A stretch of DNA of 64,000 nucleotides from Comamonas sp. BIGb0152 (GCF_024809975.1 NZ_JANUDY010000012.1:1-64000), one strand, 5' to 3'. Shown: positions 51,242-60,595, counted from the first letter of the stretch. The notes: a model not told the origin generated them from the sequence alone. Translations and numbers: made by a program.

Positions 51242-52447
51242 ATGAAGCTGATTGATTCCATCGTGGCCGAAGCGGCCAGCATTGCCCAGATCCGCAAAGA
51301 CATCCATGCCCACCCGGAGCTGTGCTTTGAAGAAGTGCGCACGGCCGATCTGGTGGCGGCCAAGCTGACGGAATGGGGTATCCCCATCCACCGCGGCCTG
51401 GGCACCACGGGCGTGGTCGGCATCGTGCACGGCAAGGATGGCGGCGCCAGCGGTTTGGCAGTAGGCCTGCGTGCCGATATCGATGCACTGCCGATGCAGG
51501 AGTCCAACACCTTCGACCATGCCAGCCGCCATGCCGGAAAAATGCATGCCTGCGGCCATGACGGCCACACCGCCATGCTGCTGGCCGCTGCCAAGCACTT
51601 CTCCAAGTTCCGTGACTTTGATGGCACCGTCTACCTGATCTTCCAACCCGCCGAAGAAGGCGGCGGCGGTGCACGCGAGATGATCAAGGACGGTTTGTTC
51701 GAGAAATTCCCGATGCAGGCCGTGTTTGGCATGCACAACTGGCCCGGCATGGCCGCTGGCAATATGGCGGTCAGCTCCGGCCCGGTGATGGCCTCCAGCA
51801 ATGACTTCAAGATCACCATCACCGGCAAGGGCGGCCACGGCGCCATGCCGCACATGGGCAATGACCCGGTGCCCATCGCCTGCCAGATCGTCACCGCCTT
51901 CCAGACCATCATCACCCGCAACAAAAAACCGCTGGATACCGGCGTGATCTCCGTCACGATGATCCACGGCGGCGAAGCCAACAACGTGATCCCCGACCGG
52001 GTGGAGCTGCAAGGCACGGTACGCACCTTCAACACCGAAGTGCTGGACCTGATCGAAGCGCGCATGCGCCAGGTGGCCGAAGGCTGCTGCGCGATGAACA
52101 ATGCGAAGTGCGACTTCCACTTCAACCGCAACTACCCGGCCACCGTCAACAGCGCCCCCGAAGCCGCCTTTGCGCGCCAGGTAATGGTCGACATCCTGGG
52201 CGAAGACCGCGTCAAGGCGCAAGAACCCACCATGGGCGCCGAAGACTTCTCCTTCATGCTGCAAGCCAAGCCCGGCGCCTACTGCTTTATCGCCAACGGC
52301 GAAGGCGACCACCGCGCCATCGGCCACGGCGGTGGCCCCTGCACCTTGCACAACCCCAGCTACGACTTCAACGACGACCTGATCCCCCTGGGCGCCACCT
52401 ACTGGGTAGAGCTGGCCACCAAGTGGTTGGCGCAAGCGAAGAAGTAA
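51242..52447 (+). CDS. M20-family amidohydrolase (hippurate hydrolase-like)
   Basis: The 401-residue cytosolic enzyme carries the M20D metal and dimerisation motifs: DIHAHPELCFEE, LRADIDALPM, HACGHDGHTAML, FQPAEEGGGGAREMI, GKGGHGAMPHMGNDPV and MGAEDFSFML. It fits the hippurate/N-acyl-amino acid hydrolase group (about 390-400 residues) and would release an acid and an amino acid. It is followed by a strong terminator and looks monocistronic. Confidence 0.9.
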   Translation: MKLIDSIVAEAASIAQIRKDIHAHPELCFEEVRTADLVAAKLTEWGIPIHRGLGTTGVVGIVHGKDGGASGLAVGLRADIDALPMQESNTFDHASRHAGKMHACGHDGHTAMLLAAAKHFSKFRDFDGTVYLIFQPAEEGGGGAREMIKDGLFEKFPMQAVFGMHNWPGMAAGNMAVSSGPVMASSNDFKITITGKGGHGAMPHMGNDPVPIACQIVTAFQTIITRNKKPLDTGVISVTMIHGGEANNVIPDRVELQGTVRTFNTEVLDLIEARMRQVAEGCCAMNNAKCDFHFNRNYPATVNSAPEAAFARQVMVDILGEDRVKAQEPTMGAEDFSFMLQAKPGAYCFIANGEGDHRAIGHGGGPCTLHNPSYDFNDDLIPLGATYWVELATKWLAQAKK

Positions 52448-52459
52448 GCGACGCAAACC

Positions 52460-52500
52460 AAGCAAAAGGCGCCCGAGGACACCCCGGGCGCCTTTTGCTT
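52460..52500 (+). terminator. Strong terminator after the M20 gene
   Basis: AAGCAAAAGGCGCCCG (52460-52475) pairs perfectly with CGGGCGCCTTTTGCTT (52485-52500). Stem of 16 bp ending in a T-rich arm; functional in both directions. Confidence 0.9.
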
Positions 52501-52637
52501 GGAAAACAGCTGAAACCGCCCCGCCACGTCCCGTCCACCAAGGCGATACCTGAAATCAACCGGCATGCCGGAGCGGGCCCAAGAAGCGTGCACATCGCTC
52601 AACCCACCATCCCAACGCCGAGATAGGGTTTGAGACG

Positions 52638-53081
52638 AGGCGCGCAGGCGCAGACAGTACGCCTGTACGGCAAGCCTGCGCAACGAAGGATCAAGCCCTA
52701 TATCGGCGCCTCCGCACGGGTAGCAGCCCACTGCCAGCAAATAAAACAATCTGAACAAGGCGTCGCCGGCGCAGACAGTACGCCTGTACGGCAAGTCTGC
52801 GCAACGAAGGATCAGGCCCTATATCGGCGCCTCCGCACGGGTAGCAGCCCACTGCCAGCAAATAAAACAATCTGAACAAGGCGTCGCCGGCGCAGACAGT
52901 ACGCCTGTACGGCAAGTCTGCGCAACGAAGGATCAAGCCCTATATCGGCGCCTCCGCACGGGTAGCAGCCCACTGCCAGCAAATAAAACAATCTGAACAA
53001 GGCGTCGCCGGCGCAGACAGTACGCCTGTACGGCAAGTCTGCGCAACGAAGGATCAAGCCCTATATCGGCGCCTCCGCACG
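52638..53081. repeat. 121-bp tandem repeat array (about 3.7 copies)
   Basis: A unit of exactly 121 bp recurs; the landmark GCGCAGACAGTACGCC begins at 52648, 52769, 52890 and 53011. Copies differ at single positions only (for example ATCAGGCCC in the second, ATCAAGCCC in the others), so expansion is recent. Each unit has a hairpin with 8-bp stem GCGCAGAC/GTCTGCGC around a GTAC-GCCT-GTAC core, a CTATATCGGCGCC stretch and an AATAAAACAATCTGAACA stretch. The fourth copy breaks off after CCTCCGCACG. No gene is supported; short antisense frames repeat only because the DNA repeats. Confidence 0.95.
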
Positions 53082-53114
53082 ACTAACAGCCAAAAGCCAA
53101 CAAAGCACACAGCA

Positions 53115-53816
53115 TCAACACCCCAGCTGATCAGCCAAGTCGAGAAGATTTAGACAGTGGTAGGTGTTGTCTGGTTGGGGGGTCACATCTTTGGGTTGGT
53201 TGGCTCCGTATTCAAGCGGCCGCTGTATATACGCCGTCTGCAACCCACACCCCCGAGCCGCCGCCAAATCACTGTGATGGGCAGCGACTAGCATCACGGC
53301 GGCAGGCTCCACCTCAAAAACATCCGCCACCCCCAGGTAAGCCGCAGGATCGGGCTTATAAGCCTGAAACACCTCCGCCGACAACACACAATCCCAGGGC
53401 AGCCCGGCGTTCTTCGCCATATAGGTCAGCAAAGCAATATTGCCGTTGGACAACGGCGTAATGACAAAGCGGCTTTTGAGCCGCTGCAGCCCGGCAACGC
53501 TATCGGGCCAGGGGGAAAGCCGGTGCCATACCCGGTTCAGTTCAGCGCGCTCGGCCTCCGGCATGTCGCCCAGCCCAAACTGCGGCAGGATGCCGTCGAG
53601 AATGCGGCGGTGCAGCGCATCCATGCGCGTCCAGCCCAGCTTGCCCTGCCGCACCAGGTCCATCGCCGGCTGGTAACCCTTGCGCCAGGCCAGCGCAAAG
53701 GCGTCGCCATCGACCTGGGGGTAGCGCGCAGCCATCTCGCGCTCAATGCTGCCGTGCCAGTCCACAACGGTGCCAAATACGTCAAACGCCAGAATCTGGG
53801 GGTGCGCTACAGCCAT
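53115..53816 (-). CDS. Haloacid dehalogenase type II (HAD superfamily)
   Basis: The 233-residue enzyme has the L-2-haloacid dehalogenase motifs: nucleophile Asp in ILAFDVFGTVVDW, PLSNGN, Lys in YKPDPAAYLG, and the acidic motif region VAAHHSDLAAARGCG. It hydrolyses a carbon-halogen bond of 2-haloacids, or possibly a phosphate ester as in other HADs. The ATG at 53816 fits the family start; upstream in-frame ATG at 53882 adds a poor tail. It lies just downstream of the repeat array. Confidence 0.88.
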   Translation of the reverse strand: MAVAHPQILAFDVFGTVVDWHGSIEREMAARYPQVDGDAFALAWRKGYQPAMDLVRQGKLGWTRMDALHRRILDGILPQFGLGDMPEAERAELNRVWHRLSPWPDSVAGLQRLKSRFVITPLSNGNIALLTYMAKNAGLPWDCVLSAEVFQAYKPDPAAYLGVADVFEVEPAAVMLVAAHHSDLAAARGCGLQTAYIQRPLEYGANQPKDVTPQPDNTYHCLNLLDLADQLGC

Positions 53817-53920
53817 GGGTGGGTTTCCAACAAAGAAAAAACACGGCCGAGCATGCGCCAGCACAGGCAGGCGCCCTATCACGCAGGCGTCAGCCCAGGG
53901 ATTCTTCTAGCGCGCAGGCA

Positions 53921-53953
53921 CAAAAAAAGCGCGATGTCTAGGACATCGCGCTT
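53921..53953 (-). terminator. Terminator of the homogentisate operon
   Basis: AAGCGCGATGTC (53927-53938) pairs perfectly with GACATCGCGCTT (53942-53953). On the minus strand a run of seven T follows (53922-53928 region). It lies about 75 bp past the Bug gene stop. Confidence 0.9.
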
Positions 53954-54029
53954 GGTGACTTAACTTTTTTACCCATGGAATGGTTAACCAACTGGCGCTT
54001 CGATTTTAACGCAATTCCACAATTTTTAA

Positions 54030-55001
54030 CTAATCTAATTGGATATTGTTGCTTTTTATCACGGGACCCAGCTTATTACGCTCTGTCACCAGGAATTTCT
54101 CCATCTCGGCGCGGCTCGTAGACGTCACTTCCAACCCCATGTCTTCCAGCCGCTTGACGACAGCCGGGTCCTTCAAGGTGGCCTGCAGCTGCTCGCTCAG
54201 CCGCTTGACCCGGTCCTCGGGCGTGGCCTTGGGGACGACCAGGCCCTGCCAGGCATAGGCCTCAAAGCCCTTGAGCCCTTGCTCATCGAGGGTGGGCACA
54301 TCGGGGAAAACTTTGGAGCGCTGAGGTGTGGCTATGCCAATGGCGCGCAGCTTGCCCGCCTGGATGTTCTGGAAACCGGCGACCGAATCGACAAACATAA
54401 ACGGCACCTGACCGCCCAGCACATCCTGCACGGCAGGCGCAGCGCCCTTGTAAGGCACATGCACGAGGCTCAGCTTGGCCTGCTCACGAAAAATCTCGGT
54501 CGCCAGGTGGTGGGGCGAGCCTGCGCCGGGGGTCGCATAGCTCACACCGCCCTGCTGGGCCTTGGCCCAGGCGTTGAACTCTGCCAGGTTCTTGATCGGC
54601 AGCTTGGGGTTGACCACCAAGATCAGCGGAAAGCGCACCAGCATGCCCACGGGCGCAAAGTCCTTCTCGGCGCTGTAGCTGAGCTTTTGGTACAGGTAGG
54701 CGTTGGCCGCCAGGGTGCCGGTGTCGCCCGTCAGCAGGGTATAGCCATCGGGCTTGGCACGGGCGGCGTAATCGGCACCAATATTGGTGGCCGCGCCGGG
54801 CTTGTTGAGGATGATGATCGGCTGGCCCAGGGCCTTGGCCATGGGCTCGGCGACCACACGGGCCACGACATCGGAGCCGCCGCCTGCCGCATAGGGCACC
54901 ACCCATTCAATCGAATGGTCGGGGTAGGCCGCCTGGCTGAGGGCCGGCAGGGCCAGCGCGGCTGCGGCCAGCAGCTGGCGCAGGGAAAAAGGGGTGGGCA
55001 T
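54030..55001 (-). CDS. Bug/TctC-family binding protein of the homogentisate operon
   Basis: The 323-residue exported protein has signal LLAAAALALPALSQA and Bug motifs (YPDHSIEWVVPYAAGGGSDVVARVVAEPM; GAATNIGADYAARAKPDGYTLLTGD; VPYKGAAPAVQDVLGGQVPFMFVD). AGGAG precedes the ATG at 55001. It is 123 bp downstream of fahA and shares its orientation and terminator, so it may capture an aromatic acid feeding the homogentisate route. The ligand is inference. Confidence 0.88.
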   Translation of the reverse strand: MPTPFSLRQLLAAAALALPALSQAAYPDHSIEWVVPYAAGGGSDVVARVVAEPMAKALGQPIIILNKPGAATNIGADYAARAKPDGYTLLTGDTGTLAANAYLYQKLSYSAEKDFAPVGMLVRFPLILVVNPKLPIKNLAEFNAWAKAQQGGVSYATPGAGSPHHLATEIFREQAKLSLVHVPYKGAAPAVQDVLGGQVPFMFVDSVAGFQNIQAGKLRAIGIATPQRSKVFPDVPTLDEQGLKGFEAYAWQGLVVPKATPEDRVKRLSEQLQATLKDPAVVKRLEDMGLEVTSTSRAEMEKFLVTERNKLGPVIKSNNIQLD

Positions 55002-55124
55002 GGGTTTGTCTCCTATTGGGAATCGTTGTTGTCTCTGCGGCTCGGGGCTTGGGGCGCGGGGCTACGGGCACCAGGCCCGGGCCAGATGGCATTGTCCACC
55101 TGGCCACAGCCCGCCACCTGTCGC

Positions 55125-56444
55125 TCAGAGCGTACGCGCCGGCAGCATCTGGCCTTCGCAAATGCCAAAGCCGATGCGGGCAGCGCCAGGCCGCTCGCAC
55201 CAGCCGCGCAGCACCACGGCGTCGCCATCCTCCAGCCAGGTGCGGGTCTCGCCATTGGGCAGCGCAATGGGGTTCTTGCCGCCTACGGTCAGCTCGATCA
55301 GCGCGGCGGCCTGGTCCAGGCTCGGGCCGGACAAGGTGCCGGTGCCCAACAGGTCACCGGGCTGCAGGTTGCAGCCGTTGACGGTGTGGTGGGCCACCAG
55401 CTGCGCGACGGTCCAGTAGGCGTGGCGGTAGTTGGTCTGCGTGATCTGCACCGCTGGCTCACCGGCGGCGCGCATCTTGGGGGTCTGCAGGTCCACGGCC
55501 AGCGCAATGTCGAAGGCACCCGCCTCGCGGTTGTGTGCGCTGTCCAGGTAGGGCAGCGGCTGCGGATCGCCTTCGGGGCGGGCAAAGGCCACCCGGTACG
55601 GCGCCAGCGCCTCCAGGGTCACCACCCAGGGGGAGAGGTGCGAGGCAAAGTTCTTGGCCAAAAAGGGGCCCAGCGGCTGGTATTCCCAGGGCTGGATGTC
55701 GCGTGCCGACCAGTCATTGAGCAGGCACAGGCCGAACACATGGTCTTCGGCTTCGGTGATGCCCACAGGCTCACCCAGCGCATTGGCCTGGCCCATGAAA
55801 ATGCCCAGCTCCAGCTCGATATCCATGCGCGCGCTGGCCTTCACCGTCGGCACGGCCGCATCAGGCGCCTTGGTCTGGCCCACCGGGCGCTTGAAAGGCG
55901 TGCCCGAGACCACGATGCTCGACGAGCGGCCATGGTAGCCAATCGGCACCCACTGGTAGTTGGGCAGCAAGGGGTTGTCCGGGCGGAACTGCTTGCCGAT
56001 GTTGGTGGCGTGGTGGATGGAGGTGTAGAAGTCGGTGTAGTCGCCAATCCGCGCGGGCAGCTTGTACTCGGCCTGGGCCTGTGGCAGCAAAAAACCCTGC
56101 CACTGCACCTGCTCGGCCGCACCTGCGCGCAGGCCCCGCGACAGCGCCAGGCGCAAGGCGCTCCAGGCCTGGGGGCCCAGGGCCATCAAGGCGTTGAGCG
56201 CTTCTTGCGAAGCGGCCTGCGCGGCGCGCTGTGCATCGCCCGCCAGGCTGCCGCTGGCGGCCAGCGCCTGCAGGTCAACAATCTGGTCGCCAATGGCCAC
56301 GCCGCCGCGCCAGGCCTCTTGGCTGCCTTGGCGGCGGAAGCTGGCAAACGGCAGGTTCTGCAGCGGAAAATCGCTGCCAGCGGCCTGGGCGCTGCTGACC
56401 CAGCTTTGCAGCGCGGGATCGTGGGTTTCGTTGAGCATCGTCAT
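55125..56444 (-). CDS. fahA: Fumarylacetoacetase
   Basis: The 439-residue enzyme has the full-length FAH pattern: N-terminal SH3-like domain (LPFASFRRQG), then DYTDFYTSIHHATNIGKQFRP, YHGRSSSIVVSGTPFKRPVGQ, LELGIFMGQANALGEPV, FGLCLLNDWSARDIQPWEYQPLGPFLAKNFA and GDLLGTGTLSGP. It cleaves fumarylacetoacetate to fumarate and acetoacetate, the last step of tyrosine and homogentisate breakdown. It follows hmgA by 42 bp in the same operon. Confidence 0.95.
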   Translation of the reverse strand: MTMLNETHDPALQSWVSSAQAAGSDFPLQNLPFASFRRQGSQEAWRGGVAIGDQIVDLQALAASGSLAGDAQRAAQAASQEALNALMALGPQAWSALRLALSRGLRAGAAEQVQWQGFLLPQAQAEYKLPARIGDYTDFYTSIHHATNIGKQFRPDNPLLPNYQWVPIGYHGRSSSIVVSGTPFKRPVGQTKAPDAAVPTVKASARMDIELELGIFMGQANALGEPVGITEAEDHVFGLCLLNDWSARDIQPWEYQPLGPFLAKNFASHLSPWVVTLEALAPYRVAFARPEGDPQPLPYLDSAHNREAGAFDIALAVDLQTPKMRAAGEPAVQITQTNYRHAYWTVAQLVAHHTVNGCNLQPGDLLGTGTLSGPSLDQAAALIELTVGGKNPIALPNGETRTWLEDGDAVVLRGWCERPGAARIGFGICEGQMLPARTL

Positions 56445-56486
56445 TCTGTGGTGTCTCCAAATGGGGTGGCTGCGGCCTCAGTGGCC

Positions 56487-57797
56487 TCAAGCCTTGTCCT
56501 GCGGCTTGAAATGCTTTTGCAGCCCTTGCCAGCAGCGGTAGTACTCGTGCTGGAGCTGCACCGTCTCCATCGCATAGGCGCTGGGCTGGATGACGGCCGG
56601 CGTCTCGAACATAAAAGCCATGGTGTTGTCGATGTAGTGCGCTTGCTTGGTGTCGGCCTTGCTGGCCTTGTCGAAGGTGTCGGCGTCCGGCCCGTGGCCG
56701 CTCATGCAGTTGTGCAAGGAGGCACCACCGGGCACAAAGCCTTCGGCCTTGGCGTCGTAGGCGCCCTCGATCAGGCCCATGAACTCGCTGGCGAAATTGC
56801 GGTGGAACCAGGGCGGACGGAAGGTGTCCTGCGCCACCAGCACGCGCGGCGGGAAGATGACAAAGTCCAGCGCATCCACGCCCGGCAAGGCCGTGGGCGA
56901 CTGCAGCACCAGAAAAATCGACGGATCGGGGTGGTCGTAGCTGATCGAGCCGATGGTGTTGAAGCGGCGCAGATCGTATTTGTAGGGCGCGTAGTTGCCG
57001 TGCCAGGCGACCACATCGAGCGGCGAATGGCCGATGCGTGCCGTCCAGAAATGGCCGCGCAGCTTGGCCACCAATTCAAAGTCGCCTTCCAGGTCTTCAT
57101 AGGCGGCGACCGGTGTCTGGAAATCACGCGGGTTGGCCAGGCCGTTGGAGCCGATCACGCCCAAGTCAGGCAGCTTGAGCAGCTCGCCATAGTTCTCGCA
57201 GACATAGCCGCGCGCCGTGCCATCGAGCAAGGTCACCGCAAAGCGCACCCCCCGGGGCACCACGCAAATCTCCTGGGGCTCCACATCCAAGGTGCCTAGC
57301 TCGGTGGCAATCTGCAGCCGCCCTTGCTGGGGCACGATCAGCAGCTCGCCATCGGCGTTGTAGAAGTAGCGGCCTTCCATGCTGCGGTTGGCGGCATACA
57401 GGTGGATGCCGCAGGCGGCATTGCCAGCCATGCTCACCATGCCTTGCAGAAAATCGCAGGGCGCATCGGGCAGCGGCAGCGGATCCCAGCGCAGCTGGTT
57501 GGGCGGCGTGGGCACCTCGTCAAATCCGCCCGTGACATGGCTTTTCCAGCGCGGCAGGGCCAGCGGCGCAAAGGGCTCGTGCATGGCGCCAGGGCGGATG
57601 CGGTAGAGCCAGCTGCGGCGATTGCTGTGGCGCGGCGCGGTAAAGGCCGTGCCCGACAGCTGCTCGGCATACAGGCCCAGCGGCGCCACCTGCGGGGAGT
57701 TGCGCCCTAGCGGCAAGGCCCCCGGCTCGGCCTCGGTCGCCCATTCATTGGCAAAACCTGTCATATAGTGCCGGGGCTCGGCGTTCAAACTGCGCAT
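56487..57797 (-). CDS. hmgA: Homogentisate 1,2-dioxygenase
   Basis: The 436-residue Fe(II) ring-cleaving enzyme has the family blocks: [93 protein letters not shown] and the [20 protein letters not shown] iron-ligand region. It opens homogentisate to maleylacetoacetate. AGGAG lies before the ATG at 57797. It heads the hmgA-fahA-Bug operon and is divergent from a MarR-family gene. Confidence 0.96.
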   Translation of the reverse strand: MRSLNAEPRHYMTGFANEWATEAEPGALPLGRNSPQVAPLGLYAEQLSGTAFTAPRHSNRRSWLYRIRPGAMHEPFAPLALPRWKSHVTGGFDEVPTPPNQLRWDPLPLPDAPCDFLQGMVSMAGNAACGIHLYAANRSMEGRYFYNADGELLIVPQQGRLQIATELGTLDVEPQEICVVPRGVRFAVTLLDGTARGYVCENYGELLKLPDLGVIGSNGLANPRDFQTPVAAYEDLEGDFELVAKLRGHFWTARIGHSPLDVVAWHGNYAPYKYDLRRFNTIGSISYDHPDPSIFLVLQSPTALPGVDALDFVIFPPRVLVAQDTFRPPWFHRNFASEFMGLIEGAYDAKAEGFVPGGASLHNCMSGHGPDADTFDKASKADTKQAHYIDNTMAFMFETPAVIQPSAYAMETVQLQHEYYRCWQGLQKHFKPQDKA

Positions 57798-58012
57798 GCT
57801 TGTCTCCTGTGAATCATTCTTGGGACCTGTTGGCGATCGCTGCGCCAGCGCCGCAGGCCTGGCGGTGAAACGTTGAGAATCCTCAGGCGCTGATTCCTAG
57901 GGAAAACACCTGACGCGCGCGCAACCTGGGCGCTTCCGCAAAGCAGGCCTCCGTGACATAGTCGCGGTAGCCGTTTTCCCTCCGGGGAGCCATACATACC
58001 CAAGGAGTTGCG

Positions 58013-58459
58013 TTGAACACGCCGCTGGACCGTACTTATACCCACCGCCTGCATGCACTGGCCAAGGTCACCGACCGCAGGACCCAAGTGGTCTACGAGG
58101 AGGAGGTAGGCATACCGATCAGCGAGGCCCGGTGCCTGGCAGCGATTGGCGCCTTTCACCCCTTGTCGGTCAATGACCTGGCGATGCGCGCCAACCTGAA
58201 CAAGGCCCAGGCCAGCCGCTCGACCCAGGCGCTGGTGGAGCAAGGCCTGGTGCTCAAGCAGGCCAGCGAGGTCGATGGGCGCGGCGTGGTGCTCAGCCTC
58301 ACACCCAAGGGCTGCGACTACTGGGACAAAGTCATGGTGGTGATTGCCCGCCGCAACGAAGAAATCCTCTCGGCCCTGACCATCGATGAACGCGAGCAGC
58401 TCAGTGTGCTGCTCGACCGCCTGCTGCAGCACGCGCGCCAGACCAGCCTGCCTGAATAA
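58013..58459 (+). CDS. MarR-family regulator divergent from hmgA
   Basis: The 148-residue protein has a MarR winged helix (LNKAQASRSTQALVEQGLVLKQASEVDGRGVVLSLTPKG). The start is a TTG at 58013 with AAGGAG five bases upstream, much better than any nearby ATG. It is divergently placed with hmgA across 215 bp; by analogy with HmgR-type regulators it may respond to homogentisate or a related aromatic acid. No clear single operator was identified in the gap. Confidence 0.82.
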   Translation: MNTPLDRTYTHRLHALAKVTDRRTQVVYEEEVGIPISEARCLAAIGAFHPLSVNDLAMRANLNKAQASRSTQALVEQGLVLKQASEVDGRGVVLSLTPKGCDYWDKVMVVIARRNEEILSALTIDEREQLSVLLDRLLQHARQTSLPE

Positions 58460-58539
58460 ACGCCCACGCCGCCCCGGCTGGCTGCATGCGCCCTGCGGCG
58501 CTGGCGGCTGCCAACGCGGGCGTGCATGCAGCCGCTCGC

Positions 58540-59589
58540 TCATGCCACCGACTCCTGTGCGGGCACGGCATCGGCCTGCGCCGGGTACAGCGGGGCCAGG
58601 CTCTGGTCGATGGCGCCAAACAGGCTGTTTCCGTCCTTGCCCTTCATCTCGATACGCACCGTGTCGCCAAACTGCATGAAGCCGGTCTTGGCCTTGCTGT
58701 TCTGCATCGCCTCCATGCTGCGCTTTTCAGCAATGCAGCCGTAGCCCTTGGGCCAGTCCATGCGGCCATGCTTTTCCGCGCCGCTGTTGCTGATGGTGCC
58801 ACTGCCCAGCACCGTGCCAGCGCGCAGGTTGCGGGTCTTGGCGGCATGGGCGATCAGCTGGCCGAAATGGAAGGCCATCTCCGGGCCCGCATCGCACATG
58901 CCGACCTTGCGGCCGTTCCAGCTGGTCTGCAAGGCCAGGTGCACCCGGCCGCCGCGCCAGGCATCGCCCAGCTCATCGGGGGTGATGGCTACGGGGCTGA
59001 AGGCGGTCACCGGCTTGCTCTGCACCAGGCCCGCGCCCTTGTCCTGCTCGGCGGCCTGCAGCTGGCGCAGGCTCACCGGGTTGGCCAGCATCAACAGGCG
59101 CACGCTGTCGAGCGCATCCTCAGGGCTGCTGTCCTGCTTGACATCGCTGGTGATGACGGCCAGCTCGGCCGAGAAATCAATGCCCATAGCCTCGCTGGCC
59201 ACCACGATGTCATCGCAGGGGCCGATAAAAGCATCACTGCCGCCCTGGTGGATCAGCGGGTCGGTCTTGAGGGCAGCGGGCAGGTCGGCCTGGGGCAGCT
59301 GGCGCAGCACGCTCAGTTGGTTCAGGTAGGCCGCGCCGCTCAGCCACTGGTAGGCACGCGGCAGCGGCGCCATGCACTGGACCGGGTTGAAGTCAAAGCT
59401 GTGGCGGGCGCGGTCGGCATTGAGCGCGTCATACAGGTCCTGCAATTGCGGTGCGTAGAAGTCCCAGTCATCGAGCACCTGCTGGAGGCGGTGCGCAATC
59501 CCCGATGCGTAATGGGCCGTACGCAGGTCGCGCGAAACGACGACCAACTGGCCGTCGCGCGATCCGTCTTTATAGCTTGCAAGCTTCAT
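58540..59589 (-). CDS. Fumarylacetoacetate hydrolase-family protein
   Basis: The 349-residue protein belongs to the FAH superfamily but is distinct from fahA: MKLASYKDGSRDGQLVVVSRDL, YQWLSGAAYLNQ, GIDFSAELAVITSDV, ALQTSWNGRKVGMCDAGPEMAFHFGQLIAH and AGTVLGSGTISN (metal-binding and Gly-rich loop). Related enzymes hydrolyse or decarboxylate 2-oxo acids in aromatic pathways. It lies between the MarR and IclR genes and is divergent from IclR; it may act in a side branch of homogentisate or another aromatic acid route. Confidence 0.85.
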   Translation of the reverse strand: MKLASYKDGSRDGQLVVVSRDLRTAHYASGIAHRLQQVLDDWDFYAPQLQDLYDALNADRARHSFDFNPVQCMAPLPRAYQWLSGAAYLNQLSVLRQLPQADLPAALKTDPLIHQGGSDAFIGPCDDIVVASEAMGIDFSAELAVITSDVKQDSSPEDALDSVRLLMLANPVSLRQLQAAEQDKGAGLVQSKPVTAFSPVAITPDELGDAWRGGRVHLALQTSWNGRKVGMCDAGPEMAFHFGQLIAHAAKTRNLRAGTVLGSGTISNSGAEKHGRMDWPKGYGCIAEKRSMEAMQNSKAKTGFMQFGDTVRIEMKGKDGNSLFGAIDQSLAPLYPAQADAVPAQESVA

Positions 59590-59689
59590 GCGGGTTTCTC
59601 ACAGTCAAACATGCCTCTATCGTGCCAGATTGGCCCCCCGGGATCACCGTGGCAGCAGGGCAACCTCTGCGCCGCAGCACAAATTACGA

Positions 59690-59718
59690 TTAGTGAAACT
59701 CATTCCTTTATTTAGAAT
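59690..59718 (+). promoter_or_regulatory. Putative promoter of the IclR regulator gene
   Basis: TTAGTG (59690-59695), a 17-bp spacer and TAGAAT (59713-59718) form a plausible sigma-70 promoter 17 bp before the ATG at 59735. The patch is AT-rich with imperfect ATTC/GAAT symmetry, suitable for autoregulation by the IclR protein. Confidence 0.4.
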
Positions 59719-59734
59719 ACCTTAAACTAGCGCC

Positions 59735-60547
59735 ATGGACAAGGATCGTGCAGGCATTCAGTCAGTCGAGGTGGGATTTGCGCTGTTGCAAGCGCTGGTG
59801 GAGGCCCATGGCCCGCTAGCGCTCAAAGACCTGGCGCATGCCGCTGCCATGCCGGCAGCCAAGGCCCACCGCTACCTGGTCAGCTACCAGCGCAGCGGCC
59901 TGGTCAAGCAAGATGCGGCCACCTCCCGCTACGACCTGGGCCCCATGGCCTTGCAGCTGGGGCTGGCCGCGCTGCGGCGCAGCGACGCGGTGCGGCTGGC
60001 GCGCGAGCGCATGCCCGCATGGCTCGACGGCCTGGGCCACACCGTGGCGCTGGCCGTCTGGGGCAACCATGGCGCCACCATCGTGCACTGGGAGGAGCCG
60101 CCCCACGGCACCACCGGCCACCTGCGCCTGGGCGATGTGATGCCGCTGCTGTCATCGGCCACCGGGCGCTGTTTTGGTGCCTGGCTGCCCGAGGCCCGCA
60201 CTGCGCCCGCCCTGGAGCGCGAGCTGGCGCAGGCCCGTCTGGCCGGGCGCAGCGACCTGCCCCACACTGCCGCCGATGCCCACCAGCTGTTTGCCCAGGT
60301 GCGCAACCAGGGCACGGCCAGCGTGGTCGACACCCTGATGCCCAGCGTGGCGGCGCTGTGCGCGCCCGTGTTCGATGCGCGCGGCCAGCTGGTGCTGGGG
60401 ATCACCAGCCTGGGCACGCAAGCCACTTTTGACCCCAACCCCCAAGGCGCCATGGCCCAGGGCCTGCAGGCCATCGCCACCCAGCTGTCGCAGGACCTGG
60501 GCTACCACCGCGCGGAACACGGCAGCCACACACAGCAGCCGCGCTAA
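59735..60547 (+). CDS. IclR-family transcription regulator
   Basis: The 270-residue regulator has an N-terminal winged helix (GIQSVEVGFALLQALVEAHGPLALKDLAHAAAMPAAKAHRYLVSYQRSGLVKQD) and the IclR ligand-binding domain (RLGDVMPLLSSATGRCFGAWL, ASVVDTLMPSVAALCAPVFDARGQLVLGITSLG). It is divergent from the FAH-family gene and probably controls it in response to an aromatic acid. Confidence 0.87.
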   Translation: MDKDRAGIQSVEVGFALLQALVEAHGPLALKDLAHAAAMPAAKAHRYLVSYQRSGLVKQDAATSRYDLGPMALQLGLAALRRSDAVRLARERMPAWLDGLGHTVALAVWGNHGATIVHWEEPPHGTTGHLRLGDVMPLLSSATGRCFGAWLPEARTAPALERELAQARLAGRSDLPHTAADAHQLFAQVRNQGTASVVDTLMPSVAALCAPVFDARGQLVLGITSLGTQATFDPNPQGAMAQGLQAIATQLSQDLGYHRAEHGSHTQQPR

Positions 60548-60595
60548 TCCTGCCGCCCTCCGGGCCTGCGCAGCAGCCACTACACTGAGCGTCTC

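Noticed and set aside
52691-53057. Three overlapping 81-residue frames with nearly the same sequence in the tandem array
   Set aside because: They repeat only because the DNA repeats; there are no ribosome-binding sites and each runs across a unit border.
52638-53081. CRISPR-like array
   Set aside because: Units are contiguous 121-bp copies without unique spacers and no cas genes are near.
54039-57299. Long open frame opposite the homogentisate genes
   Set aside because: Same shadow effect; the opposite strand encodes fahA, hmgA and a Bug protein with clear motifs.
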